Assembly (NCBI GenBank): GCA_026129865.1
Contig: JAHCHG010000003.1
Span: forward strand, 62,001 to 126,000
DNA from: Pyrinomonadaceae bacterium
Lineage (GTDB): Bacteria; Acidobacteriota; Blastocatellia; Pyrinomonadales; Pyrinomonadaceae
DNA length: 64,000 bases
Reading direction: 5' to 3'
Shown here: one piece after another, positions 29,469-36,648 of the stretch
Layout of the letters: each line of letters begins with the position of its first letter
How positions within the stretch are numbered: position 1 is the stretch's first letter
Position numbers and translations under genes: made by a program
The notes under the pieces: model-generated
What the model saw: the letters and a program-made list of their open reading frames with translations, nothing else
The model's database searches: none
Told to the model about the DNA's origin: nothing

Positions 29469-29575
29469 AGATTTTTTTCCGAATAAGGGAGAAGTGAAAA
29501 GGTGTAAGTGATAGGTTTTAGAACTTAAAACTTCTCCCTTTTCACTTATTCCGAAGAAAAAGATCTCTCAGCTTA
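29469..29575. repeat. Imperfect inverted repeat between the zinc-ribbon gene and def
   Basis: GAATAAGGGAGAAGTGAAAAGG on the left is answered by CTTCTCCCTTTTCACTTATTC on the right, flanked by runs related as AGATTTTTTTC / GAAAAAGATCT. The copies are imperfect. It may act as a terminator for the upstream cluster. Confidence 0.45.
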
Positions 29576-29602
29576 TTCAATCGACAAATTTTTTTGCAGT
29601 CT

Positions 29603-30094
29603 ATGGCAATCAGAAAGATCAGCGAATATCCCGAAGAAGTGTTGGGAAAGGTCGGTAAGCCGGTCGAAAAATTTGACGAAGAGCTAGCCGCGCTCTGCGA
29701 AGACATGTTTGAAACAATGTACGATGCCGAAGGCGTCGGCTTGGCGGCGCCGCAGATCGGTCTCAATCTTCGGTTGTTCGTAATGGATTGCGAGGGAATT
29801 AAGCTCATCGCCGCAAACCCTGAGATCATCGAAACTTCCGGCGAACAATCCGGGCAGGAAGGCTGCCTTTCCGTCGGCAAAGTTCCTGCCGTTGTCGTTC
29901 GTCCGATGAAGGCAAAACTCAAAGCCCAAAACGAAAAAGGCGAATGGTTCGAACGCGAAGCCGAAGGATACGCCGCCCGCGCCTTTCTCCACGAAACCGA
30001 CCACTGCGACGGAACACTTTTTATAGATCATTTGCCGAAAATGCGGCGCGAAATGTTGATAAAGAAGTTTAAGAAAGAAAAGAATTGGAAATAA
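29603..30094 (+). CDS. def: Peptide deformylase
   Basis: Removes the formyl group from nascent N-terminal methionine. From the ATG at 29603 the protein has 163 residues. The three deformylase motifs are complete: GVGLAAPQIG (44-53), EGCLS with ligand C88, and HETDH with ligands H130 and H134 and catalytic E131. A TTG nine bases upstream is an alternative start. It is the last core gene before the integron and is convergent with intI, 11 bp apart. Confidence 0.95.
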   Translation: MAIRKISEYPEEVLGKVGKPVEKFDEELAALCEDMFETMYDAEGVGLAAPQIGLNLRLFVMDCEGIKLIAANPEIIETSGEQSGQEGCLSVGKVPAVVVRPMKAKLKAQNEKGEWFEREAEGYAARAFLHETDHCDGTLFIDHLPKMRREMLIKKFKKEKNWK

Positions 30095-30105
30095 TCTTCG
30101 GAAGA

Positions 30106-31062
30106 TCAAGCGGTATCCGCCGGACTTCGCACGCCTAAGCGATGCTGATTGAGAACATGCGTGTAGATCATTGTCGTGGTCAGTTCTTTATGCCCCAAAA
30201 GTTCCTGAATGGTGCGAATATCGTAACCGTCCTGCAAAAGATGTGTTGCGAAAGAATGCCGAAGCGTGTGCGGACTTGCGGTTTTGTTGATTCGGCTTTT
30301 TCGCATAATTTCCTTGAACGGTTTCTGCAGACTCGCGGGCGAAACGTGATGTCTTCCTGTTTTTCCAGTGCGCGGATCTTTGCTCAAACTTTTTGACGGA
30401 AAGACGTATTGCCAGCAAAATTCGCTTTCGGCGTTTGGGTATTTTCTCGCCAGTGCAAAAGGCATTTCCACTCTTCCTAATCCGAGCCGCAAATCTTTTT
30501 CGTGCAGTTTTTTGACAGTTTCGAGTTGTTTTTGGAGCGGTTCGATAAGCTTTGTCGGCAAAACCGTAAATCTGTCATTGCCGCCTTTGCCGTCTCTTAC
30601 GGTAATTTGCCGATAACCGAAGTCCAAATCCTTGACTCTCAACCGCAAGGCTTCCATCAAACGCAAACCCGAACCGTAAAGCAAGTTGGCAATAATCCAA
30701 TTCGTGCCTTTTAATTCTCCTAAAACCGATTTTACTTCTTCTTTTGTTAATACGACCGGAACGCGGCTCGACTTTTTAGCCGGCGTAAATTTATCGAGCC
30801 AGGGAATTTCGACTGATAACACCTCACGGTAGAGAAACAGCAGTGCCGCTAATGCCTGATTTTGCGTCGAAGCCGAAACGGTCTTTTCGACCGCCAAATG
30901 CGATAGAAACGCTTCGATTTCAGCCGCGCCCATTTCTGCCGGATGCCGCACATTGTGAAAAAAGATATACTGCCGAATCCAATAAATATAGCGTTTCTCA
31001 GTTTCATAGCTATAATGCCGAACCCGCATCACGCTCCGCACATTATCAAGCAGCTTTGACAT
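30106..31062 (-). CDS. intI: Integron integrase IntI
   Basis: Tyrosine recombinase of 318 residues that inserts and excises gene cassettes between attI and attC. A core-binding domain (LLDNVRSVMRVRHYSYETEK start, about 1-85) precedes the catalytic domain. Catalytic residues are R134 in GSGLRLMEAL, K159 in DGKGGNDR, H265 and R268 in SPHTLRHS, H291 in LLGH and Y300 in MIYTH. The IntI-specific insert is present at about 195-222 (ALARKYPN...CWQYVFPS), which separates integron integrases from XerC/D. It is read away from the array, as in other integrons. All catalytic residues are intact. Confidence 0.95.
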   Translation of the reverse strand: MSKLLDNVRSVMRVRHYSYETEKRYIYWIRQYIFFHNVRHPAEMGAAEIEAFLSHLAVEKTVSASTQNQALAALLFLYREVLSVEIPWLDKFTPAKKSSRVPVVLTKEEVKSVLGELKGTNWIIANLLYGSGLRLMEALRLRVKDLDFGYRQITVRDGKGGNDRFTVLPTKLIEPLQKQLETVKKLHEKDLRLGLGRVEMPFALARKYPNAESEFCWQYVFPSKSLSKDPRTGKTGRHHVSPASLQKPFKEIMRKSRINKTASPHTLRHSFATHLLQDGYDIRTIQELLGHKELTTTMIYTHVLNQHRLGVRSPADTA

Positions 31063-31115
31063 TGCTTTCTCCCAATCGGCGTAAAAATTTACACGGAGTT
31101 AACTTTTTGATCTTC

Positions 31116-31144
31116 AAAATAAAATGAGAATCGCATAAAGTCAA
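31116..31144 (-). promoter_or_regulatory. Putative intI promoter
   Basis: On the minus strand TTGACT is followed after 17 bp by TATTTT, 54 bp before the intI ATG. No clear LexA-type palindrome overlaps it. Confidence 0.5.
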
Positions 31145-31150
31145 ATTTTG

Positions 31151-31180
31151 TTGACTTTGCATCTAAATTTGAAATATAAA
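31151..31180 (+). promoter_or_regulatory. Putative cassette promoter (Pc)
   Basis: TTGACT, 18-bp spacer, TATAAA, pointing into the cassette array about 42 bp before the first recombination point. It is back to back with the intI promoter, which is the usual integron arrangement. Confidence 0.5.
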
Positions 31181-31184
31181 AAAT

Positions 31185-31230
31185 GTCGGTATAAGAAAAT
31201 TACAATTCGGTTCAATATAAAGTTCGGCGT
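31185..31230 (+). other. attI recombination point
   Basis: The crossover G at 31222 begins GTTCGGCGT. Its exact reverse complement, ACGCCGAAC, forms the R'' box of attC1 (31441-31449). That nine-base match identifies the 5' end of the first cassette and so the attI junction. The extent of attI to the left cannot be fixed by eye. Confidence 0.75.
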
Positions 31231-31237
31231 TTCTCGG

Positions 31238-31423
31238 TTAATTGAAACGTATAGTGTTAATTTGCGGCTCAGGCTTCGCCGCACAATCTTTACAAAGAAA
31301 AATTGACTTCGGGAAAGAAAGCCACGGCGAATAAAGAGGAATTTCTTTAGCTTCCCGTTTCTTCATTTGTTTTGCAGGAATCGGTTTTCCGCAATCAGCG
31401 CAATCCTTTTGTGTGTATGACAT
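31238..31423 (-). CDS. Small four-Cys zinc-binding protein, reversed in cassette 1
   Basis: 61 residues with CADCGKPIPAKQ and FLCKDCAAKP: two CxxC pairs 34 residues apart in a zinc-ribbon-like protein. It lies inside the first cassette but is read against the array, so the cassette promoter cannot drive it. A TA-, RNA- or DNA-binding role is not shown. The cassette limits are GTTCGGCGT at 31222 and attC1. Confidence 0.6.
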   Translation of the reverse strand: MSYTQKDCADCGKPIPAKQMKKREAKEIPLYSPWLSFPKSIFLCKDCAAKPEPQINTIRFN

Positions 31424-31442
31424 ATTTTTCTAATCACGACAC

Positions 31443-31527
31443 GCCGAACAAATCAATGGACGTGAGGCTTACAAGCTCCCTTGTCAAGGTTCTCGCAGCC
31501 TCGCCCACGTCATCTCGGTCGTTGTGC
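31443..31527 (+). other. attC1
   Basis: R'' GCCGAAC, then AACAAATCAATGGACGTGAG, right arm CCCACGTCATCTCGGTC and R' GTTGTGC. At 85 bp it is shorter than the other complete copies and its central loop differs. Confidence 0.85.
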
Positions 31528-31544
31528 GCTTTCTTTAAAACCTT

Positions 31545-32471
31545 ATGAAATCTATATCTGAACTAGAACACGAAATTCGTGATTTTATTAACAGTCCGCG
31601 AAAACGCTCTGATTTAATCAAAGATTCTGCTGAGTGGTTTAAACTTTGCAGTTCTTTGGATGTAATCGGAGACACAGAACAAGCATTCGACTCATATTTG
31701 AAGATTGATGAGCCAGAATCGGATGGTGAAAAATACTTGAATATTTACGGTGTTCTTCAAGCACTATTTATCCAACAAGACGCAGTTACACATTTATCCG
31801 AAGCATTAGGATTACCATATACAGTTGACCCTTTAATTACCCAAATTCGTGAAATTCGGAACGATAGTTCTGGACACCCAACTAAACGAGGTAAAGGCAG
31901 AGCATTTAATCACATTTCCCGAATCTCTATGGAGCGACATAGCTTTAAGTTGATGACAACTTACCCGAACGCAGACCCTAAATTTACAGATGTTGACGTA
32001 CCAAAGTTAATCGAATCTCAAAGAAGCATTCTGCAAAGCACTCTTTCAAACGTAATTGACAACTTGAGAGAAGAAGAAATGGAACATCGTGAAAAACACC
32101 GAAACAAAAAGTTAGTTGATACATTCACTTCTACAGGCTATTACTGCGAGAAAATTGCGGAAGCCCTTGGTGGAGGTCTGCCGCCTGAATTTGGCGCATC
32201 TCTTCTGAAATCAATGATTGATAATATTGAAGAATTTAAGTCTGAACTTAGAAACAGAGGAGTTCTTGAGGCATATGAAGACTCAGTAGGTTATTATTCA
32301 AACCTTTTGGAATATCCGTTGAATGAGTTGCATAATTATTTCACTAATTCGTCTGAAACAAAACTGAATGAAAAGGACGCAGAAATTTTCTTATCCTTTA
32401 TTCGTAAAAATATGGATGTAATGGCTCAAATAGCCAACGAACTTGATGAAGAATATGAAGCCGATGTGTAA
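31545..32471 (+). CDS. Cassette 2: HEPN-motif protein
   Basis: 308 residues, mostly helical, no signal peptide. REIRNDSSGHPTK contains R105-x5-H111, the R-x4-6-H signature of HEPN ribonucleases, in the expected context of a helix starting with an acidic/Arg turn and followed by N-D. The rest matches no family I recognise. Acidic coiled-coil helices continue to the end (DEEYEADV). The gene is visibly AT-richer than the core genes, as expected for imported cassettes. HEPN proteins are often toxins or abortive-infection effectors; no antitoxin gene shares the cassette. Confidence 0.65.
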   Translation: MKSISELEHEIRDFINSPRKRSDLIKDSAEWFKLCSSLDVIGDTEQAFDSYLKIDEPESDGEKYLNIYGVLQALFIQQDAVTHLSEALGLPYTVDPLITQIREIRNDSSGHPTKRGKGRAFNHISRISMERHSFKLMTTYPNADPKFTDVDVPKLIESQRSILQSTLSNVIDNLREEEMEHREKHRNKKLVDTFTSTGYYCEKIAEALGGGLPPEFGASLLKSMIDNIEEFKSELRNRGVLEAYEDSVGYYSNLLEYPLNELHNYFTNSSETKLNEKDAEIFLSFIRKNMDVMAQIANELDEEYEADV

Positions 32472-32499
32472 AAGAAATGTTATTCCTATTTCACGACGC

Positions 32500-32613
32500 G
32501 CACAACAAATCAATGGACGTGAGGGCGAAAAAGCGACTTTCTTATCAACATTTTTCGTTTAACTCAGAATTGCGTGGTAGCGGTTTCGCCCCACGTCATC
32601 TCAATCGTTATGT
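32500..32613 (+). other. attC2
   Basis: R'' GCACAAC; extended to GCGCACAAC it is the exact complement of the first nine bases of cassette 2 (GTTGTGCGC). Arms AACAAATCAATGGACGTGAG and CCCACGTCATCTCAATC; R' GTTATGT. Confidence 0.92.
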
Positions 32614-32655
32614 TGCTTCGCGTTGTCAGAAGCAGTCGGATGATGAGCAAGTTTT

Positions 32656-33120
32656 ATGCGCCGTAAAGTCATTCAAGATTTTGCTAACGTCTTTTGCCAG
32701 CGTATTCTTCTTTTGCCCGAAGCCTATGACTTGGCTTCTTTTGTTCATTACGGCTCTGGAACTTACGAGCTAGATATTTTAAGCGGCGAATGTCGTTTCA
32801 ACGGCAATCCGATTCCAAAGTTGCGAACGTGCGACTCTTTCAAAGATTGGTTGTTAGCACAACTTGAAAAACATCACATTCTGCGTGAAGCTATCGAAGC
32901 CGCAAATTTGAAAATTGATGTTGAGTTTTCTCTGATTGATGCGGGACAATCTTATGGACACGAATTTGCTTCGGCTCATTTTTCCTTTTCTTGCCGCAGC
33001 GAATTAAGAACTGATGAGAAGATTTACACATCAAGCGCAACAGGCGAAAAAACTTGGGAAATTGGTTATTATTACAATCTTCTCTATGGAAGCGTGTTGA
33101 AGTTGGCGGCAAGTCTTTGA
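32656..33120 (+). CDS. Cassette 3: hypothetical protein
   Basis: 154 residues, no signal peptide or membrane segment. Mixed alpha/beta composition, with a Cys-containing start (VFCQRILLLPEAYDLASF) and a Tyr-rich end (EIGYYYNLLYGSVLKLA). The ATG at 32656 lies 43 bp after the attC2 core site. I recognise no family. It lies fully inside a cassette whose closing attC is reduced to a 32-bp remnant. Confidence 0.6.
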   Translation: MRRKVIQDFANVFCQRILLLPEAYDLASFVHYGSGTYELDILSGECRFNGNPIPKLRTCDSFKDWLLAQLEKHHILREAIEAANLKIDVEFSLIDAGQSYGHEFASAHFSFSCRSELRTDEKIYTSSATGEKTWEIGYYYNLLYGSVLKLAASL

Positions 33121-33152
33121 AAATAACGGGCGACATATCTCAACCGTTCGAC
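33121..33152 (+). other. attC3, truncated remnant
   Basis: Only ATAAC (the complement of the GTTAT that opens cassette 3), a GACATATCTCAACC right arm and R' GTTCGAC remain. About 80 bp of the usual site are missing. Confidence 0.6.
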
Positions 33153-33190
33153 AGGCTTTCTTTACGCGAACGGCGGCGCAAATGTTATAG

Positions 33191-33646
33191 ATGTTTCGTT
33201 TATTTTTACTATTATTGATTTTCGGTTTCGGCATCTTGCCTGTAATGGCGCAAGATTCTGATGACGAAGATTGCCCGAAACAAATTGAGTATGTGAACCG
33301 AAACCAAGTTGACCCGCCGACAATTTCGTTGCGCGGCGTTGAAGGTCAAGCCGTTGACGCACAAGGCGAGGCTATCCCAAATATTTGCGTTGCGCTGTTC
33401 ACAGAAAAAGAACACCGTTTTGTTGCTCAAGTTGTCGCTGACGAAAACGGATATTTTCGCTTTGGCAAAATCCCGAAAGGACGCTACCGAGTTGTAGCGC
33501 GAGTTGATTACGATTACTTTTGTCCTGTCAACGTCCGCATTCGTCGCGTGAGTTTTCCGCGTGGCGGTTTTTTCCGAAGGACGCACTTGGTTTTACATAT
33601 GCGTTCGGCTGGCATTGACGATTGCAGTTATGGCGACACAAAGTAA
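33191..33646 (+). CDS. Cassette 4: secreted protein with a carboxypeptidase-regulatory-like domain
   Basis: 151 residues. Signal peptide LFLLLLIFGFGILPVMAQ, then a prealbumin-like beta domain: GVEGQAVDAQGEAIPNICVA, a central DENGYFRFGKIPKGRYRVVA and a Cys-containing end (SAGIDDCSYGD). Such domains are common in exported proteins and bind nothing in particular by themselves. It is the only gene of its cassette, bounded by GTTCGACAG at 33146 and its complement at 33672-33680. Confidence 0.7.
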   Translation: MFRLFLLLLIFGFGILPVMAQDSDDEDCPKQIEYVNRNQVDPPTISLRGVEGQAVDAQGEAIPNICVALFTEKEHRFVAQVVADENGYFRFGKIPKGRYRVVARVDYDYFCPVNVRIRRVSFPRGGFFRRTHLVLHMRSAGIDDCSYGDTK

Positions 33647-33671
33647 CGAAAGCGTATTGAAAAATAACGTG

Positions 33672-33787
33672 CTGTCGAACAAACCAATGGACGTGAGGCG
33701 GAAACAGCGACTTTGTTATCAGCGTTCTCCGTTAAATTTTAGCGGGTCTTCTGGCGGTTTCCGCCCACGTCATCTCAATCGTTGGGC
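33672..33787 (+). other. attC4
   Basis: CTGTCGAAC is the exact complement of the opening GTTCGACAG of cassette 4. The left arm is AACAAACCAATGGACGTGAG; R' GTTGGGC. Confidence 0.92.
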
Positions 33788-33812
33788 GTATAACGCACGT
33801 TGCTGAAAATAA

Positions 33813-34259
33813 ATGACGGAAATAGCTGAAACCTTCAAACAATCGCAAAAGTCATCTTTTTTTGAAGGCTTTTGGTTTTTAGTCGTGTTTGGGCTTAGCG
33901 CATCAATTTTTCTGGAGTTTATTTACCTACCGTTCGCGTGGCTTTTAGCTGGCTTGCTTGCAACTTGTGTTAGCTACTTTACTCTGTCTAAACCGAGAGT
34001 CGCATTTATAAAGTATTTTGCTGTAATTCAAACAGTATTGTTAGTTACATTGACGGTAGTTTTCTTCATTCCGCGACAACTTCGAGAAATTATACCAAAG
34101 TTTTGGGCTTATGCTTTTCCCTTGTTTTTAGTCTCGAATGTTTGTTATTTTGTGCCGCCACTTGACGGGAGCAAACGCGGAGCTTGGTGGAAGTGGTTTT
34201 TGGGTAGTTTTGTTTTTGCAGGATTATTCGGCTGGATAATGAGCTATTTGGCAAAGTGA
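33813..34259 (+). CDS. Cassette 5: four-helix membrane protein
   Basis: 148 residues with four clear membrane segments: FWFLVVFGLSASIFLEFIYL, AWLLAGLLATCVSYF, FAVIQTVLLVTLTVVFFI and FLGSFVFAGLFGWIMSYL. One soluble loop contains KRGAWWKW. There is no recognised family. As the sole gene of a cassette it may be a membrane-acting effector or immunity protein; this is not demonstrable here. Confidence 0.65.
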   Translation: MTEIAETFKQSQKSSFFEGFWFLVVFGLSASIFLEFIYLPFAWLLAGLLATCVSYFTLSKPRVAFIKYFAVIQTVLLVTLTVVFFIPRQLREIIPKFWAYAFPLFLVSNVCYFVPPLDGSKRGAWWKWFLGSFVFAGLFGWIMSYLAK

Positions 34260-34292
34260 GTTTTTATACGGAGTTTCGTGGTGGCAACATAC

Positions 34293-34406
34293 GCCCAACA
34301 AATCAATGGGCGTGAGGGCGAAACAGCGACTTTCTTATCAACGGCTTTTCTTTAACTCGGAGTTGCGCGTAGGCGGTTTCGCCCCACGTCATCTCAATCG
34401 TTGCGA
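34293..34406 (+). other. attC5
   Basis: ATACGCCCAAC (34289-34299) is the exact 11-base complement of GTTGGGCGTAT opening cassette 5. R' is GTTGCGA. Confidence 0.93.
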
Positions 34407-34419
34407 AAAGCATTAAAAC

Positions 34420-34686
34420 ATGAGCGTAAAAAATTTGAAGAAGCAATCGGAAACAGATTGGGCGAGAATTGACCGAATGACGGACGAGGACATTGACACT
34501 TCCGACAGTCCGCCGTTAGACGACGATTTTTTTGCTAGAGCTGAATGGCGGATGCCCGAAAAAAACAGAGCAGTTACATTGAGCGTAGATTCGGAAGTTT
34601 TGAAATGGTTTGAAGGACAAGGCGCGGACTTTCAGCAGCGCGTCAACGCGGCGTTAAAAATTTACGCCGAAGCACATCAAGAATAA
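34420..34686 (+). CDS. Cassette 6: BrnA-family antitoxin (orphan)
   Basis: 88 residues. The C-terminal half, VTLSVDSEVLKWFEGQGADF followed by QQRVNAALKIYAE, is the BrnA/DUF4415 DNA-binding ribbon-helix-helix pattern that autorepresses brnTA operons. The N-terminus has the acidic DEDIDTSDSPPLDDDFF lead typical of these antitoxins. No BrnT-like toxin is in the same cassette; the one BrnT lies 7.4 kb away in cassette 13 with a different partner. It could be an anti-addiction antitoxin or a leftover. Confidence 0.7.
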   Translation: MSVKNLKKQSETDWARIDRMTDEDIDTSDSPPLDDDFFARAEWRMPEKNRAVTLSVDSEVLKWFEGQGADFQQRVNAALKIYAEAHQE

Positions 34687-34705
34687 CGTCGTAAGAAAAC
34701 ACGCC

Positions 34706-34818
34706 ATCGAACAAATCAATGGACGTGAGGGCGAAACAGCGACTTTGTTATCAGCGTCTTTGGTGAACTCGGAGTTGCGCGGTGGCGGTTTCCGCCCACG
34801 TCATCTCAATCGTTCGAC
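34706..34818 (+). other. attC6
   Basis: Full-length site with the usual arms and R' GTTCGAC. Its R'' region (GCCATCGAAC) is not complementary to the start of cassette 6 (GTTGCGAAAAGC), unlike most sites in the array. Confidence 0.88.
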
Positions 34819-34892
34819 ATCTGCTCTTTGAAAGCGAATGGCTCAAAAATTAAAGAGTTGAAAATCCAGCCCGCAATTTGTAACATTTACCA

Positions 34893-35258
34893 ATGCGACT
34901 GCCAAACGGAGAAAATGCCATTGTAGACATTCGCAAACTGACTAAATACTGCTTGGACATTGATAATCCGCGAGGCAGCCACAAGGCTAGCGTTTTTGCA
35001 GCGGCTTTAGGAATAACGGTTGAAAACGCCGCAGAGTTGCGCGAAAAATTGCTTGAAATTGCAAAAACGACCGAAACGGCGGTTTTAGGAGAACCCGACA
35101 TTTACGGACAGCGTTACACCGTAGATTTCGAGTTGACGACAAATATCGGAAGTGCGCCCGTCAGATGCGGTTGGATTATCTTGCACAGTGAAAGCATTCC
35201 GCGACTGACGACCTGTTTTGTATTGAAAAGGAGGCAAAATGCAAAAGAAACAAATTGA
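34893..35258 (+). CDS. Cassette 7: DUF6883-type protein
   Basis: 121 residues with the DUF6883 pattern: VDIRKLTKYCLDIDNPRGSH, KASVFAAALGITVENAAELR, then YGQRYTVDFELTT, and GWIILHSESIPRLTTCFVL at the end. DUF6883 has been seen as a toxin-like domain in polymorphic and small bicistronic loci. Its 3' end overlaps the next gene by 20 bases, so the two are translated together. No signal peptide. Confidence 0.75.
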   Translation: MRLPNGENAIVDIRKLTKYCLDIDNPRGSHKASVFAAALGITVENAAELREKLLEIAKTTETAVLGEPDIYGQRYTVDFELTTNIGSAPVRCGWIILHSESIPRLTTCFVLKRRQNAKETN

Positions 35259-35469
35259 TTTGCTGGATACGGTAGCATTGCTTGAAGATTTGCCGCAAAG
35301 AGGCTTGGAGCGCGGCGAAGTCGGAACTGTGGTTGAAGTTCTCGCACCGGAAGTTTATGAGGTCGAGTTTAGCGACGACGAAGGACAAACGTATGCACAG
35401 TTTGCATTGAGAAGCGAGCAAATAGTTGCGCTTCACAATCAAGGTGAAGGATTAAAATTAGCGGCGTGA
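35239..35469 (+). CDS. Cassette 7: DUF4926-type protein
   Basis: 76 residues. LLDTVALLEDLPQRGLERGE, then VGTVVEVLAPEVYEVEF and a SDDEG turn, is the DUF4926 pattern. This acidic beta protein is frequently encoded next to DUF6883. The start overlaps the DUF6883 gene and is preceded by AAGGAGGCAAA, an excellent ribosome-binding site. It probably acts as the partner (immunity or antitoxin) of the upstream protein; this is inference from the overlap and pairing. Confidence 0.72.
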   Translation: MQKKQIDLLDTVALLEDLPQRGLERGEVGTVVEVLAPEVYEVEFSDDEGQTYAQFALRSEQIVALHNQGEGLKLAA

Positions 35470-35483
35470 AACGTGAAACCGAT

Positions 35484-35597
35484 GTCGAACAAATCAATCG
35501 ACGTGAAGGCGAAACAGCGACTTTGTTATTCGGCTTGTCCGTTTTTCCTGACCTTGCGTGGCGGCGGTTTCGCCCCACGTCATCTCAAACGTTATGC
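35484..35597 (+). other. attC7
   Basis: GATGTCGAAC (35481-35490) is the exact ten-base complement of GTTCGACATC opening cassette 7. R' GTTATGC. Confidence 0.93.
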
Positions 35598-35628
35598 ACT
35601 TTCTTCTAAAATAGCGGTTGCAAAGATT

Positions 35629-36261
35629 ATGAAATTAAATTTTGCCCTTTGCTTTTGTTTATTTGTCGTTTCTTCGTGCGGCGGCAATATTGAACTTGAG
35701 CATAAAAGTAGCGCACAAATCCCAAACGCACCTGTCGCTCAAAATAACCTTGAGCGGACGGCGGCAAAGTTGACGGAACTGCACGCCGCTAAAAACTGTC
35801 GAGAATTTGTAAATGCTTTTCCTGACAATTTTCAAGATTTTAATCTGTTGTATGGATATGATGACGAAAAAGGCGCACGACTGCTGTATTCAAAACCTGA
35901 ACACATAAATTACTTTTTTGATTGTACAGAAGTTTCTGACCTTGAAAAGCTGAAAAAGTCTATCGAAATCGGAGTAAATGGTAAGTGGGACGCAGACTTA
36001 ATCGGAATGTTTCAAGATTCGACTTTCATTCTGGTAAAAAATCATTCTAAAGAGGCAAAAGAAATTTTAGACAATTTGCCTGATGAAAAAGCCGCTTCGT
36101 TTTGGTATTTTTTGTTTGACAGTCCGCATCCGAACGATAAGCAAAACGTGAGAAATTTTGAGTTAATGAAATTTACACTTGGTAAAGACAGCAAACAATC
36201 GAGACTCTTAGCAGAACAATTTCAAAAACTGAGAGATTCGGACGACGGACACGGGCGTTGA
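35629..36261 (+). CDS. Cassette 8: predicted lipoprotein
   Basis: 210 residues from the ATG at 35629; the open frame upstream runs back into attC7 and is not used. MKLNFALCFCLFVVSSCGGN is a lipoprotein signal with lipobox Cys at residue 17. The mature protein is mainly helical and acidic and shows no family I recognise. A Cys pair (AKNCREF, FFDCTEV) could form a disulphide in the periplasm. Closing R'' GCATAAC complements the opening GTTATGC. Confidence 0.65.
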   Translation: MKLNFALCFCLFVVSSCGGNIELEHKSSAQIPNAPVAQNNLERTAAKLTELHAAKNCREFVNAFPDNFQDFNLLYGYDDEKGARLLYSKPEHINYFFDCTEVSDLEKLKKSIEIGVNGKWDADLIGMFQDSTFILVKNHSKEAKEILDNLPDEKAASFWYFLFDSPHPNDKQNVRNFELMKFTLGKDSKQSRLLAEQFQKLRDSDDGHGR

Positions 36262-36291
36262 TTCTGCGAAGAACTTTAAGAATAAACGAGG

Positions 36292-36392
36292 GCATAACAA
36301 ATCAGCGATGAAAGAAGCAGTCAAGCGTAGAGCGGTATTTAGCCGCGGGTGATGTTTGCTGCGGCGGGTTAGTTTATGAACGCCGGATGGCG
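36292..36392 (+). repeat. 97-bp direct repeat, copy A
   Basis: Repeat body 36296-36392, from AACAAATCAGCGATGAAAGA to CGCCGGATGGCG, preceded by GCATAAC, which matches the opening of cassette 8. The first ten bases equal those of attC sites but the rest is unrelated and lacks attC arm complementarity. It differs from copy B (39199-39295) at two positions only. It contains GCGG-tatttag-CCGC and CGCC-ggat-GGCG hairpins. Confidence 0.85.
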
Positions 36393-36438
36393 CTTGCGTC
36401 GTTTTAAATCAATTTAGCAGGTCAGCTCATTTATACCA

Positions 36439-36648
36439 ATGGCGCGAAAACTGACCATCAGAGAAATCCATGCAGAAACCGGCGCCGCGATAGTGACATT
36501 GTCGCGATGGTGCCGAATAGGTAAATTTCCAAATGGTGAAAAGGTTGTGTCGCCGGCTTGTGAGTTTTGGCTTAAACCGGAAAAGGATTTCACAAACGTG
36601 CGTGACGAGTTGGCAGACCTAAAACGCGGGCGACCTAAAGCCGATTAA
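36439..36648 (+). CDS. AlpA-like small helix-turn-helix protein
   Basis: 69 residues. MARKLTIREIHAETGAAIVT followed by LSRWCRIGKFPNGEK has the spacing of AlpA/excisionase-type winged helix proteins, with a basic tail (KRGRPKAD). It ends with a 4-bp overlap onto the stop of the convergent minus-strand gene. Its location in the module between the two 97-bp repeats suggests a mobile-element regulator; that is inference. Confidence 0.55.
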   Translation: MARKLTIREIHAETGAAIVTLSRWCRIGKFPNGEKVVSPACEFWLKPEKDFTNVRDELADLKRGRPKAD

